The translations under genes and the position numbers were made by a program. 64,000 nt of DNA from positions 496,001-560,000 of the forward strand of contig NZ_CP011541.1 in assembly GCF_001021025.1 (NCBI RefSeq). The letters are read 5' to 3'. The stretch's first letter is position 1, and every line of letters starts with the position of its first letter. The stretch is from Corynebacterium epidermidicanis (lineage in GTDB: Bacteria; Actinomycetota; Actinomycetes; Mycobacteriales; Mycobacteriaceae). Below, piece by piece: positions 44,736-52,764 of this stretch. The notes beneath the pieces are model-generated. The model made no database searches, was not told where the DNA came from, and was given only the letters and a program-made list of their open reading frames with translations.

Positions 44736-46048
44736 TAGACCGCGTCCAGAGCCTGGCGAAGATCAGCGAGGATATCGTCGATGTCCTCAATGCCGACGGA
44801 CAACCGTACCGTGGCCTGGGTGACACCAGCGCGGGCGAGTCCGGCCTCGTCAGACTGAGAGTGAGTGGTCGAAGCTGGGTGGACCACCAAGGAACGGACA
44901 TCACCAATGTTGGCGAGGTTGGAGTGGAGGCGAAGGGCGTCGATAAAGCGCCAGGCCTCTTCGCGGCCGCCGTCGATGTCAAAGGACAACACGGAGCCGG
45001 TATAACGCAGGCCGAGCTTCTGCTTGACTTCGTGCCATGGCGACGTCGGCAGGCCAGCAAAATTCACTTTGGTGACCTTTGGATGCGCTGCCAGGAATTC
45101 TGCGACGGCCTGGGCATTGTCGTTGTGCTTGGCTACGCGCAAGCTCAGGGTGTCGAGACCCTGTGCCGTGACCCAGGCATTGAATGGGGATGGCGTGGCG
45201 CCAGTGTCGCGCAGAATACCGACCCGGGCCTTGAGCCCGAAAGCAGGTGCGCCGAGGTCGGCATATTTCAGGCCGTGGTAGGCCGGATCTGGGGTGACGA
45301 ACTGTGGGAACACGGGCTTGCCGTTGCGCTCGACGGTCCAGTCGAGTTTTCCGCCGTCGACAAGCACGCCGCCCAGGCCGGAGCCATTGCCGGTGTAGAA
45401 CTTGGTCAGCGACGCCACCACGATGTCGGCGCCGAGTTCGAGTGGTTTGACTGCAGCGGCGGTGGCAATGGTGTTGTCGATGATCAGTGGGACATTGTTG
45501 CGGTGCGCGACTTCGGCGACGGCTGGGATGTCCAGGACGTCAGCGATCGGGTTGCCGAAGGTCTCGCCGTAGAAAGCCACCGTGTTTTCCTGTACTGCGT
45601 CCTGCCAGGACTGGGGATCATCTGGGTTTTCTACGAAGGTGGTTTCGATACCCAGGCGTTTGAGGGTCACCTGGAAGAGGGTTTCCGTACCGCCATAGAG
45701 GCGTGGGGAGGTCACGATGTGGGACCCGGCTTCAGCGAGGTTGAGGATTGCAGCGGTTTCCGCTGCCTGGCCTGAGGCGAAAAGAACTGCGTGGACACCG
45801 CCTTCCAAGTTGGCGATGCGGTTTTCTACTGCCTCGACAGTCGGGTTAGTCAGTCGCGAGTAGACCGGGCCGGCATCCTCAAGGGCGAAACGCTGCTTGG
45901 CGTGCTCCGCGGAGTCAAACACGTAGGAAGAAGTGAGGTAGATCGGGAGGTTACGTGCTTTCACGTCAGAATCGAGTGGCTGTTCGGCGTGGATAGCGCG
46001 GGTGGCAAAACCCCATTCAGCTGCATTTTCGTTGCTGTACTTAGTCAT
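44735..46048 (-). CDS. metY: O-acetylhomoserine sulfhydrylase
   Basis: A 437-residue PLP enzyme of the Cys/Met metabolism family that turns O-acetylhomoserine and sulfide into homocysteine. It begins in the usual way with WGFATRAIHAEQPLDSDVKARNLPIYLTSSYVFD. YSRLTNPTVEAVENRIANLEGG is diagnostic, and the PLP lysine is in DIVVASLTKFYTGNGSGLGG. It is first in the metYX operon, with two operator-like sites about 105-140 bases upstream. Confidence 0.96.
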   Translation of the reverse strand: MTKYSNENAAEWGFATRAIHAEQPLDSDVKARNLPIYLTSSYVFDSAEHAKQRFALEDAGPVYSRLTNPTVEAVENRIANLEGGVHAVLFASGQAAETAAILNLAEAGSHIVTSPRLYGGTETLFQVTLKRLGIETTFVENPDDPQSWQDAVQENTVAFYGETFGNPIADVLDIPAVAEVAHRNNVPLIIDNTIATAAAVKPLELGADIVVASLTKFYTGNGSGLGGVLVDGGKLDWTVERNGKPVFPQFVTPDPAYHGLKYADLGAPAFGLKARVGILRDTGATPSPFNAWVTAQGLDTLSLRVAKHNDNAQAVAEFLAAHPKVTKVNFAGLPTSPWHEVKQKLGLRYTGSVLSFDIDGGREEAWRFIDALRLHSNLANIGDVRSLVVHPASTTHSQSDEAGLARAGVTQATVRLSVGIEDIDDILADLRQALDAV

Positions 46049-46153
46049 GATCGTGTCCTTCGTTTGTGATTCGAGAGTGGGTAAAACCAGCTTGGGTAGT
46101 GCAGCATGTTGGCCGCTGCGCGGGGCCTCACCAAAGCTTGTTACACACCATAG

Positions 46154-46187
46154 CGGACAGCTTGGTCTATGTAAACCGCTTTGTCTA
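46154..46187 (-). promoter_or_regulatory. Tandem McbR-like operators upstream of metYX
   Basis: cggacagcttggtcta (46154-46169) and taaaccgctttgtcta (46172-46187) both fit TAGAC-N6-GTCTA with a perfect GTCTA half and a near-perfect left half, 18 bases apart. The first shares agcttggtct with the sites before metQ. Repression by McbR is inferred from C. glutamicum. The whole 366-bp metY/cstA gap otherwise shows only promoter-like AT-rich sequence. Confidence 0.65.
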
Positions 46188-46414
46188 TTTTTCTGTAAAG
46201 TTGCAGGTTAATGGCGTAAAATATTCATACCGCTCAGTCTGTGAGCTGCGCGGTAGGTAGCTGTGATCTACCCATGGCTAGAAAGTAGTTGTGCCCTGAC
46301 CTGATCCATAGTTGACTTGTAATTAGTTCAACTCGTCGGTGGAGATACCCAGCATTCACAACCCGTGTGCGCAGAGTGCTCCCAGCAACTGGATACCGAA
46401 AGGGGAGTGCACAC

Positions 46415-48679
46415 ATGAGCAGCACTCTGGCAGTACCAAAAGACGTCGAATTGCTTCATTCCGAAGCCACAGACTTGCCGGTTGGGGTCGTGGATAACCG
46501 GCCAATGAGCACCAAAAAGAAAATCATCATTGCGGTGTGCGGACTTCTTGCAGCGTTGGGCTGGGGAGCGATCGCCACCGCGCGCGGAGAAACCGTCAAT
46601 GCGGTGTGGCTAGTTTTCGCCGCCATCGGCTCGTATATCATCGCGTTCACGTTTTACGCGCGCCTGATCGAATACCGCATTGTCCAGCCCAAAGACAATC
46701 GCGCCACTCCGGCGGAATACCTTCAGGATGGCAAAGACTTCCTGCCTACCGACCGTCGCGTGCTTTTCGGACATCACTTCGCTGCGATCGCTGGAGCCGG
46801 ACCGCTGGTCGGTCCCGTGATGGCAGCCCAAATGGGCTACCTACCGGGCACGCTGTGGATCGTCATTGGTTGTATCTTGGCGGGCGCGGTGCAGGATTAC
46901 CTCGTGCTGTGGATCTCTACCCGTCGCGGTGGCCGCTCCATGGGACAAATGGTGCGTGATGAACTCGGCGCATTTGGCGGGTTTGCCGGCATTATCGCCG
47001 TTATCGCCATCATGATCATCATTATCGCGGTGCTGGCGCTCGTAGTGGTGAACGCGCTAGCGGAGTCGCCGTGGGGCGTGTTCTCCATCGCGATGACCAT
47101 CCCGATCGCTCTGTTCATGGGCATATATCTGCGCTTCCTGCGCCCGGGACGCGTGATGGAAGTCTCCCTCATTGGCGTTGTTTTGCTCCTGCTCGCCATC
47201 GTCGCCGGCGGCTGGGTAGCCGAAACATCGTGGGGCCAAGATTGGTTCACGCTCAGCAAACTCACCCTGGCTTGGTGTTTGATTATTTATGGCGTCGTTG
47301 CTGCGATTTTGCCAGTGTGGCTGCTGCTTGCGCCGCGTGATTACCTCTCCACCTTCATGAAGATCGGCGTGATCGGCATGCTGGCCGTGGGTATCGTTAT
47401 TGACCACCCTGAGGTGCACATGCCGGCGGTGACTGAGTTCGCGCGGACGGGGCAGGGGCCAGTCTTTTCCGGAAACCTCTTCCCGTTCTTGTTCATCACC
47501 ATTGCCTGTGGCGCGCTTTCGGGTTTTCACGCGCTGATTTCCTCCGGCACGACTCCGAAGCTGGTGGAGAAGGAATCGCAGATGCGCATGATCGGCTACG
47601 GCGGCATGCTCATGGAGTCGTTCGTGGCTATCATGGCTCTGATTACGGCCGTGGTTATTGACCGGCACATGTACTTCGCCATGAACGCACCAACCGCGTT
47701 GACCGGGGCGAACCCGGAGATGGCGGCGGCTTTTGTCAACGGACTGGGACTACCTGGCGACGGCATTACTGGCGCCCAGCTCACTGCCGCAGCCGAAGCA
47801 GTTGGCGAGCACACCATCGTTTCTCGTACTGGTGGCGCCCCAACCTTGGCATTCGGCATGTCGCAGATTCTTACCAGCATCGTCGGGCATCCTGGTATGC
47901 AAGCATTTTGGTACCACTTTGCGATCATGTTTGAGGCGTTGTTCATCCTGACTACCGTCGATGCTGGTACCCGCGTGGCACGCTTTATGATGACTGATAC
48001 CTTGGCTAACGTCCCAGGGCTCGCCAAGTTCCGCGATCAGTCTTGGACGGTAGGCCACTGGATTTCCACCATGTTTGTGTGCGCACTATGGGGCGCCATC
48101 TTGATCATGGGTGTTACGGATCCGCTTGGTGGCATCAACGTGCTGTTCCCGCTGTTCGGTATCGCAAACCAGCTCCTCGCAGCCATCGCGCTTTCGCTCA
48201 TCGTGGTGATCGTGGTGAAGAAGGGGCTGCTGAAGTGGGCCTGGATTCCAGGGTTGCCGATGTTCTGGGACCTCATCGTCACCATGTACGCCTCCTGGCA
48301 GAAGATCTTTTCCGACGACCCAAAGGTGGGCTACTTCGCGCAGCACAACCGCTTTGCCGAAGCCCAGGCTAAGGGGCTACACGAATTTGGCACCGCGAAA
48401 AGCCCGGAGGCTATCGACGCCGTGGTCCGCAACACCATGATCCAGGGCATGCTCTCGGTAATCTTTGCCGTGCTTACCTTGATTGTGGTGCTGGTAGCCA
48501 TGTGGGTATGTGTGCGAACGATCGCAGCGCAGCGACGCGGGGAGGCTACGCCTACCAGCGAAGACCCGGATGTTCCATCGGAGTACTTCGCACCTATTGG
48601 CATGGTAGCGACGGACGTCGAAAAGCAGATCGAGGCGCAGTGGCAAGCGCGTGGCCCGGTGGCGCATGCGCACACTTAA
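46415..48679 (+). CDS. cstA: CstA-family carbon-starvation protein (pyruvate/peptide permease type)
   Basis: A 754-residue membrane protein with about 16-18 helices. It contains the CstA block DFLPTDRRVLFGHHFAAIAGAGPLVGPVMAAQMGYLPG, then FHALISSGTTPKLVEKES and GGINVLFPLFGIANQLLAAIAL. Relatives import pyruvate (BtsT, CstA) or were proposed to import peptides in starvation. ATG 46415 follows AAAGGGGA. The last 14 bases overlap the small YbdD-type gene, an association seen in many bacteria. Confidence 0.93.
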   Translation: MSSTLAVPKDVELLHSEATDLPVGVVDNRPMSTKKKIIIAVCGLLAALGWGAIATARGETVNAVWLVFAAIGSYIIAFTFYARLIEYRIVQPKDNRATPAEYLQDGKDFLPTDRRVLFGHHFAAIAGAGPLVGPVMAAQMGYLPGTLWIVIGCILAGAVQDYLVLWISTRRGGRSMGQMVRDELGAFGGFAGIIAVIAIMIIIIAVLALVVVNALAESPWGVFSIAMTIPIALFMGIYLRFLRPGRVMEVSLIGVVLLLLAIVAGGWVAETSWGQDWFTLSKLTLAWCLIIYGVVAAILPVWLLLAPRDYLSTFMKIGVIGMLAVGIVIDHPEVHMPAVTEFARTGQGPVFSGNLFPFLFITIACGALSGFHALISSGTTPKLVEKESQMRMIGYGGMLMESFVAIMALITAVVIDRHMYFAMNAPTALTGANPEMAAAFVNGLGLPGDGITGAQLTAAAEAVGEHTIVSRTGGAPTLAFGMSQILTSIVGHPGMQAFWYHFAIMFEALFILTTVDAGTRVARFMMTDTLANVPGLAKFRDQSWTVGHWISTMFVCALWGAILIMGVTDPLGGINVLFPLFGIANQLLAAIALSLIVVIVVKKGLLKWAWIPGLPMFWDLIVTMYASWQKIFSDDPKVGYFAQHNRFAEAQAKGLHEFGTAKSPEAIDAVVRNTMIQGMLSVIFAVLTLIVVLVAMWVCVRTIAAQRRGEATPTSEDPDVPSEYFAPIGMVATDVEKQIEAQWQARGPVAHAHT

Positions 48680-48845
48680 AGCAGTGTGGTGGTGGCTCGG
48701 GGAGCTTGTTGGTGAGCGGGAGTATGAAAAGTACGTGGCTCACCTGCGGGCTAGACACCCCGGGCACCCGATACCTAGCGAGCGAGAGTACTTCCGCCAG
48801 CGCTTCGCGGAAAAGGACGCGAACCCAGGCGCGCGCTGCTGCTAA
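48666..48845 (+). CDS. YbdD/YjiX family CstA-associated protein
   Basis: A 59-residue basic protein (WWWLGELVGEREYEKYVAHLRARHPGHPIPSEREYFRQRFAEKDANPGARCC) typical of the YbdD/YjiX family encoded directly after CstA-type permeases. In E. coli the small partner is needed for pyruvate uptake by CstA. The conserved C-terminal Cys-Cys pair is present. It starts inside the 3' end of cstA (ATG 48666), so expression is coupled. Confidence 0.88.
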   Translation: MRTLKAVWWWLGELVGEREYEKYVAHLRARHPGHPIPSEREYFRQRFAEKDANPGARCC

Positions 48846-48868
48846 CTAAACCTGCTGCTAACTAAACC
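48837..48868. repeat. 16-bp tandem duplication at convergent gene ends
   Basis: tgctgctaactaaacc occurs twice without a gap. The first copy carries the stop of the YbdD-type gene and the second the stop of the convergent reductase gene. Confidence 0.85.
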
Positions 48869-50045
48869 GCATGCCGTTGCGGTGAAGCGCTTCCACGTAT
48901 GCTGAGCCGAGAGCGGTGGCGGGGGTGAGCACCCCAGAGCGCTGTGGCAGATCCTCGGGGTGCGCTGCGAGCAGCACCGCCGCCTCGGCCAGCATCATTG
49001 CCGTGACCTTGTAGCCGGGATCGCCCTCAGCCTGGACCCGTGCGGAGTGCAGGCTTCCGTCGGTGGCCCGGCCATAATGCGTGATGCTAAAACCACCCTT
49101 ATTGATGTCTTTCGGGCCCTCGCCGGCGACGGGGAAGATAGCCTTGAGAGGTTTACGGAGGCTATCTGTCATGACGGCCGCGAAACCCAATTTGACCGCA
49201 GTGTCCAGTGCACGTGCCTTAAGCATTCCGGCAAGTCCAGTGCCTGTCGGCATGACCTCGCGGTAGCGCAGGTGTGACCCATATGCGTAATCCTGCAGGG
49301 TGTTGGAGCGCCGGACGACGCGCGTGTTAAACATCGCCATGAAGAATGGGCCGGTCCACTGCCGGATGAGCTGGTCGAAGTGGACCTCGAAATCTGGTTG
49401 AGGCCCCAGGTCCGGTTCTTGTTTGTGATCGGGGGAAAGCGAATATGGGCTATGCAAGATGGCGCCACCATGAGGCATCCGCTTCGCATCCGCGCTGACT
49501 TCGCGCATCGAGTCGACGGTGCCTCCGGAAAGGCCTCCGCGGAGGTCTTCGACAGCCATCGTCACTGCATCAAACTGTTTCCCGGACTTTTGATGCAGGT
49601 GAAATAGCCCCATGTCACTGGGGACGGAGTCAAAACCGCAGGACGGAACAATTTTGGCGTTTGTGCGGCCGTGCCAGCAGTCAATGATCCTGCGGATGAA
49701 AAGTGCTTCGCCGCATAGATCGACGTAGTGGGTATTATGCTCGGCGCAGGCGTCGACGAGCATATCGCCGTAGCGGGTGTAGGGGCCCACCGTGGAGATC
49801 ACAACTTTTGTACGAGCGGTGAGCTCATCCAGCTTCGGCTTGTCGGTAGCATCCGCGATGATGAGGGGGATGGAGTCCGCACCGATGTCTTTACACAGGG
49901 CTTGCAGTTTGTGTTCATCGCGCCCGGCAAAAGCGATCCGGAGCTGTGGGTGCTGCTCAATCAGGTAGGCCGCGGTGGTCTTACCAACGAAGCTGGTGGC
50001 GCCAAAAAGGACGAGGTCGAAGTCGCGGGTCTCTTGGGAAGTCAT
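48858..50045 (-). CDS. Saccharopine dehydrogenase-like trans-acting enoyl reductase
   Basis: A 395-residue protein with an N-terminal Rossmann fold (FDLVLFGATSFVGKTTAAYLIEQ) and the motifs VVISTVGPYTRYGDMLVDACAEHNTHYVDLCGE. It continues with PSCGFDSVPSDMGLFHL, which marks the saccharopine dehydrogenase-like family that includes mycobacterial trans-acting enoyl reductases (Rv2449c/Rv2953-like). Those act with polyketide or fatty-acid synthases in envelope lipids. No such synthase is in this window, so the substrate is open. ATG 50045 is preferred over one nine bases upstream. Confidence 0.85.
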   Translation of the reverse strand: MTSQETRDFDLVLFGATSFVGKTTAAYLIEQHPQLRIAFAGRDEHKLQALCKDIGADSIPLIIADATDKPKLDELTARTKVVISTVGPYTRYGDMLVDACAEHNTHYVDLCGEALFIRRIIDCWHGRTNAKIVPSCGFDSVPSDMGLFHLHQKSGKQFDAVTMAVEDLRGGLSGGTVDSMREVSADAKRMPHGGAILHSPYSLSPDHKQEPDLGPQPDFEVHFDQLIRQWTGPFFMAMFNTRVVRRSNTLQDYAYGSHLRYREVMPTGTGLAGMLKARALDTAVKLGFAAVMTDSLRKPLKAIFPVAGEGPKDINKGGFSITHYGRATDGSLHSARVQAEGDPGYKVTAMMLAEAAVLLAAHPEDLPQRSGVLTPATALGSAYVEALHRNGMRFS

Positions 50046-50468
50046 GACCTTCACTGTATCGGTAAAACAAGGTACGAGTGGGACGGCGCATGAGCGGAAA
50101 ATCGCTTAAAGATGCCCGCGGCCTATTTATTTTGCATTAAGTTCAGTCTTATTTATGGGGGTATTTTCTGGGGGCTAAATTTAGTTCCGACTACCACGGT
50201 GGGTAGGGTTGGGGAATTTTGAAATCTCACACTATTGCTGGTCGAATGCGGTGGAAAACGTTTTGAAAGTGTGGGATCGGACTTAAACCCACACCTTCGA
50301 CTTTGGGGATACCTTTAGCGGTGAAACATATATATGGATTGATTATTTGGCCAATGTTAAGTTTTTGAGTCGTTGAATACACTCTTGACCACCATTTATC
50401 CGATGGGCTGCGTAAATTACGTCTTTCGGAGAGCCATTTTTAAGCTTTAGATGAGGGGATGTAAGTCA
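50046..50468. promoter_or_regulatory. Intergenic control region of the polysaccharide locus
   Basis: This AT-rich 423-bp gap lies between divergent genes and has no reading frame I believe. It holds a dyad atctcacact (50224-50233) / agtgtgggat (50268-50277, 9 of 10) and a further related cccacacc at 50288. It also holds a small hairpin ctaccacggtgggtag (50191-50206), whose left part (tccgactacc) recalls the dispersed palindrome. TTGACC at 50385-50390 is a possible -35. I cannot fix the promoter. Confidence 0.4.
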
Positions 50469-50702
50469 ATGTTGGAAAATGTGTCCGCAGTAGAAGATAT
50501 CCTTCTTAATTTTTCTCGGCTTTTGCTGGAAATCGGTGCAACGCTAGTGCTCGCCGGCATTATCGCGATGGCAATCATTCTGCTGCTCACGTGGCGGCCA
50601 AAGACTACCAAGATGGCCATGGTGGAGGCCTATCGAGCAGAAATGATGGTTCGGGCCGAGTTGATGCACACTGGCGTCGACAAGCGCCACGCGCAGGTGT
50701 AG
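50469..50702 (+). CDS. Small single-pass membrane protein preceding a membrane glycosyltransferase
   Basis: A 77-residue protein not recognised by family. A short polar N-terminus (MLENVSAVEDILLNFSR) leads into one long hydrophobic segment (LLLEIGATLVLAGIIAMAIILLLTW, residues 18-42). A basic and acidic tail (RPKTTKMAMVEAYRAEMMVRAELMHTGVDKRHAQV) follows. ATG 50469 follows gagggga. It lies 3 bases before the GT2 gene. By position it could be an accessory subunit of the synthase, as PgaD or IcaD are in poly-GlcNAc systems, although I see no sequence similarity that proves it. Confidence 0.7.
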   Translation: MLENVSAVEDILLNFSRLLLEIGATLVLAGIIAMAIILLLTWRPKTTKMAMVEAYRAEMMVRAELMHTGVDKRHAQV

Positions 50703-50705
50703 CGC

Positions 50706-52097
50706 ATGGTCAGTTTCCGAGGCGAGATTTACGATATCGTCCTATTAGTTTCGGTCGCAGCTATCGTGCTGTCTTTGGCTTACCTAGCCATGTTACTAGT
50801 GCTCTCGCGCGTTAAGAAGCCCAAATGGCGCCCGCGGAACTATGACAGCTGGACCGGTACCACTCCGGAAATCGTCTTCGTGATGCCCTGCTTGAACGAA
50901 GCCACCGTGGTGGGTGCCTCCCTGCAGCGTCTGTTGGCGATGGACTACCCGCGGCTGAGCATCGTCGTCATCGACGATGGTTCCGACGACGGCACCGGAG
51001 ACATCGTCAAACAAGTTGCCGACCCCCGCGTCCACCTGTTCCAACGCACCCTCCCCAATGCCCGCAAAGGCAAGGGCAAAGCGCTTAACGACGCCTTCCA
51101 GTTCATTTACGACGGTGGCATTAATCCCCATATCGACCCGGAAAACACCATCCTGGTCGTCGTCGATGCTGACGGAAGAATGGATCGACGATCCTTGGAC
51201 TACGTCATTCCAGCCTTCGACGATCCGATGCTGGCCGGGGTGCAAATCGGCGTGCGGATCAACAACCGCGTCAGCAACATGCTCGCGCGTATGCAAGACC
51301 TCGAGTTTGTGCTCTATACGGAAGTTTTCCAGCGTGGTCGAGTCAAACTCAACAGCGTCGGGCTGGGTGGCAACGGGCAGTTCGTGCGCCTTTCCGCACT
51401 TCGTCTCCTGGGACGTGACCCCTGGAGCGACTCCCTCACTGAAGACCTCGATCTAGGCATCCGACTGCATCTGCTTGGATTCCGGCTCGACTACTGTCCG
51501 GAAGTAGCGGTGCACCAGCAAGGACTGGAAGACCTTGGGCGTTGGATTCGCCAGCGGACCCGTTGGTTCCAGGGATACTTGCAGGGCTGGAATCAGGTGG
51601 CCAATATCCTCGTTCGGCTCTGGGGCACCGCACGCATCGACCTGTTTTGGACAATCGCCAGTCCAATCCTGCTGTTGTGCGTCACCTTCTTCACCGCCTC
51701 GTTCCTGGTCTGGCTCGTGGCATTCGGAATTGGGTTTGCGCGGGGAACGGCACACTTTGGTTGGCAATTCCTGGTGATTTACCTCCTAGCCTTCGGCCCA
51801 ACCCTGGTGTTGAGCTTTCTGTACCGCAAGAATGAGCCGCAATTGGGCATCGTGAAGGCGCTGCTGCTTGGGCACGCTTACGTGTTCTATGCACAGCTGT
51901 GGGGAATCGCGGGGTGGAAAGCCGTGTGGAACCAACTACGCGGGCGCACGGGTTGGGCAAAGACTGAACGGGTGGCTGAAGTTCCAGAGGCGGAAACCCC
52001 AGAGCTAGAAGCCGAACGGCAACCGGCCCTAGAGCCGGGGCCCATCCCGCAGCCACTACCCGATGCTCGCGCGACGCACCTGCACAAGGAACACTAG
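50706..52097 (+). CDS. Processive membrane glycosyltransferase family 2
   Basis: A 463-residue polysaccharide synthase. One N-terminal helix (residues 10-33) precedes a cytoplasmic GT2 domain with all catalytic motifs: VVIDDGSDDG (Asp90-91), VVVDADG (Asp154-156), the TED box (245-247) and QRTRW (283-287). Then come about four C-terminal helices and a Pro/Glu-rich tail. The QxxRW motif indicates processive synthesis coupled to export, as in cellulose, hyaluronan or PgaC poly-GlcNAc synthases. There is no PilZ domain. The donor sugar is not readable from the sequence; the nearby deacetylase-like protein and UDP-GlcNAc 2-epimerase suggest an N-acetylhexosamine. Confidence 0.88.
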   Translation: MVSFRGEIYDIVLLVSVAAIVLSLAYLAMLLVLSRVKKPKWRPRNYDSWTGTTPEIVFVMPCLNEATVVGASLQRLLAMDYPRLSIVVIDDGSDDGTGDIVKQVADPRVHLFQRTLPNARKGKGKALNDAFQFIYDGGINPHIDPENTILVVVDADGRMDRRSLDYVIPAFDDPMLAGVQIGVRINNRVSNMLARMQDLEFVLYTEVFQRGRVKLNSVGLGGNGQFVRLSALRLLGRDPWSDSLTEDLDLGIRLHLLGFRLDYCPEVAVHQQGLEDLGRWIRQRTRWFQGYLQGWNQVANILVRLWGTARIDLFWTIASPILLLCVTFFTASFLVWLVAFGIGFARGTAHFGWQFLVIYLLAFGPTLVLSFLYRKNEPQLGIVKALLLGHAYVFYAQLWGIAGWKAVWNQLRGRTGWAKTERVAEVPEAETPELEAERQPALEPGPIPQPLPDARATHLHKEH

Positions 52098-52102
52098 GGG
52101 AC

Positions 52103-52738
52103 ATGTGGAGAAAGATACTTGGCGTCCTAGTAGGACTGGTGGCGATGGTGTCAATCAGCGCGTGTAGCCCAGGCACAGATGACAAATGGCACGAAGGAAA
52201 AACCTACGGTCAGTGGCACCTCGCTTTTGACGGGCATGGGGCAGTGACCGGCAACGACGCCGAAGTCCAGATGTACCCAAAGTCTGCCGAAGCTGCGGAA
52301 AACACCCATGCCTGCCTGGTGCACACCGAGAAGAAGTTCGCCGAAAACGTGGACTTCTCAATCAATGTACGCACCGAAGAACAAGTACGGCGCGGCACGC
52401 CAAACCCCTGGGAAGTGGGATGGGTGCTGTGGAACTACGAGAACAACGAGCGCTTCTATGCTCTCGCTCTCAAACCCAATGGCTGGGAACTGTCTAAGCA
52501 AGACCCGGCCTACCCGGGCAGCCAGCGCTTTTTGGCCTCTGGCCACGAACCTGGCTTTGCCATCGGTACGGAAAACCACGTTCGTGTCAGCCAGCACGGA
52601 AGCACCGTCCGATTCTGGGTCAACGGCACCCAACTCGGCGAATTCACCGACACGGAACGCCCATATTTAGGTGGCGCGATCGGACTTTATACCGAAGACG
52701 CACGAGTCGTTTTTAAAGATTTGGCGGTTGAGCCTTAA
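52103..52738 (+). CDS. Lipoprotein with concanavalin/LamG-like domain
   Basis: A 211-residue lipoprotein (lipobox SISAC, Cys21) with a beta-rich domain of the jelly-roll kind. EVGWVLWNYENNERFYALALKPNGWEL and HVRVSQHGSTVRFWVNGTQLGEF, followed by GGAIGLYTEDARVVFKDLAVEP, resemble LamG or DUF1080-like carbohydrate-binding folds. It lies 5 bases after the synthase gene, so a role in binding or guiding the polymer outside the membrane is likely. It could also be a lyase; no catalytic residues are obvious. Confidence 0.75.
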   Translation: MWRKILGVLVGLVAMVSISACSPGTDDKWHEGKTYGQWHLAFDGHGAVTGNDAEVQMYPKSAEAAENTHACLVHTEKKFAENVDFSINVRTEEQVRRGTPNPWEVGWVLWNYENNERFYALALKPNGWELSKQDPAYPGSQRFLASGHEPGFAIGTENHVRVSQHGSTVRFWVNGTQLGEFTDTERPYLGGAIGLYTEDARVVFKDLAVEP

Positions 52739-52764
52739 CACTAAAACTAAGGAGTACAGCGAAA

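Noticed and set aside
46262..46277. GlxR/CRP-like site tgtgatctacccatgg before cstA
   Set aside because: Only the left half fits TGTGAnnTAnnTCACA; the right half is too poor to claim.
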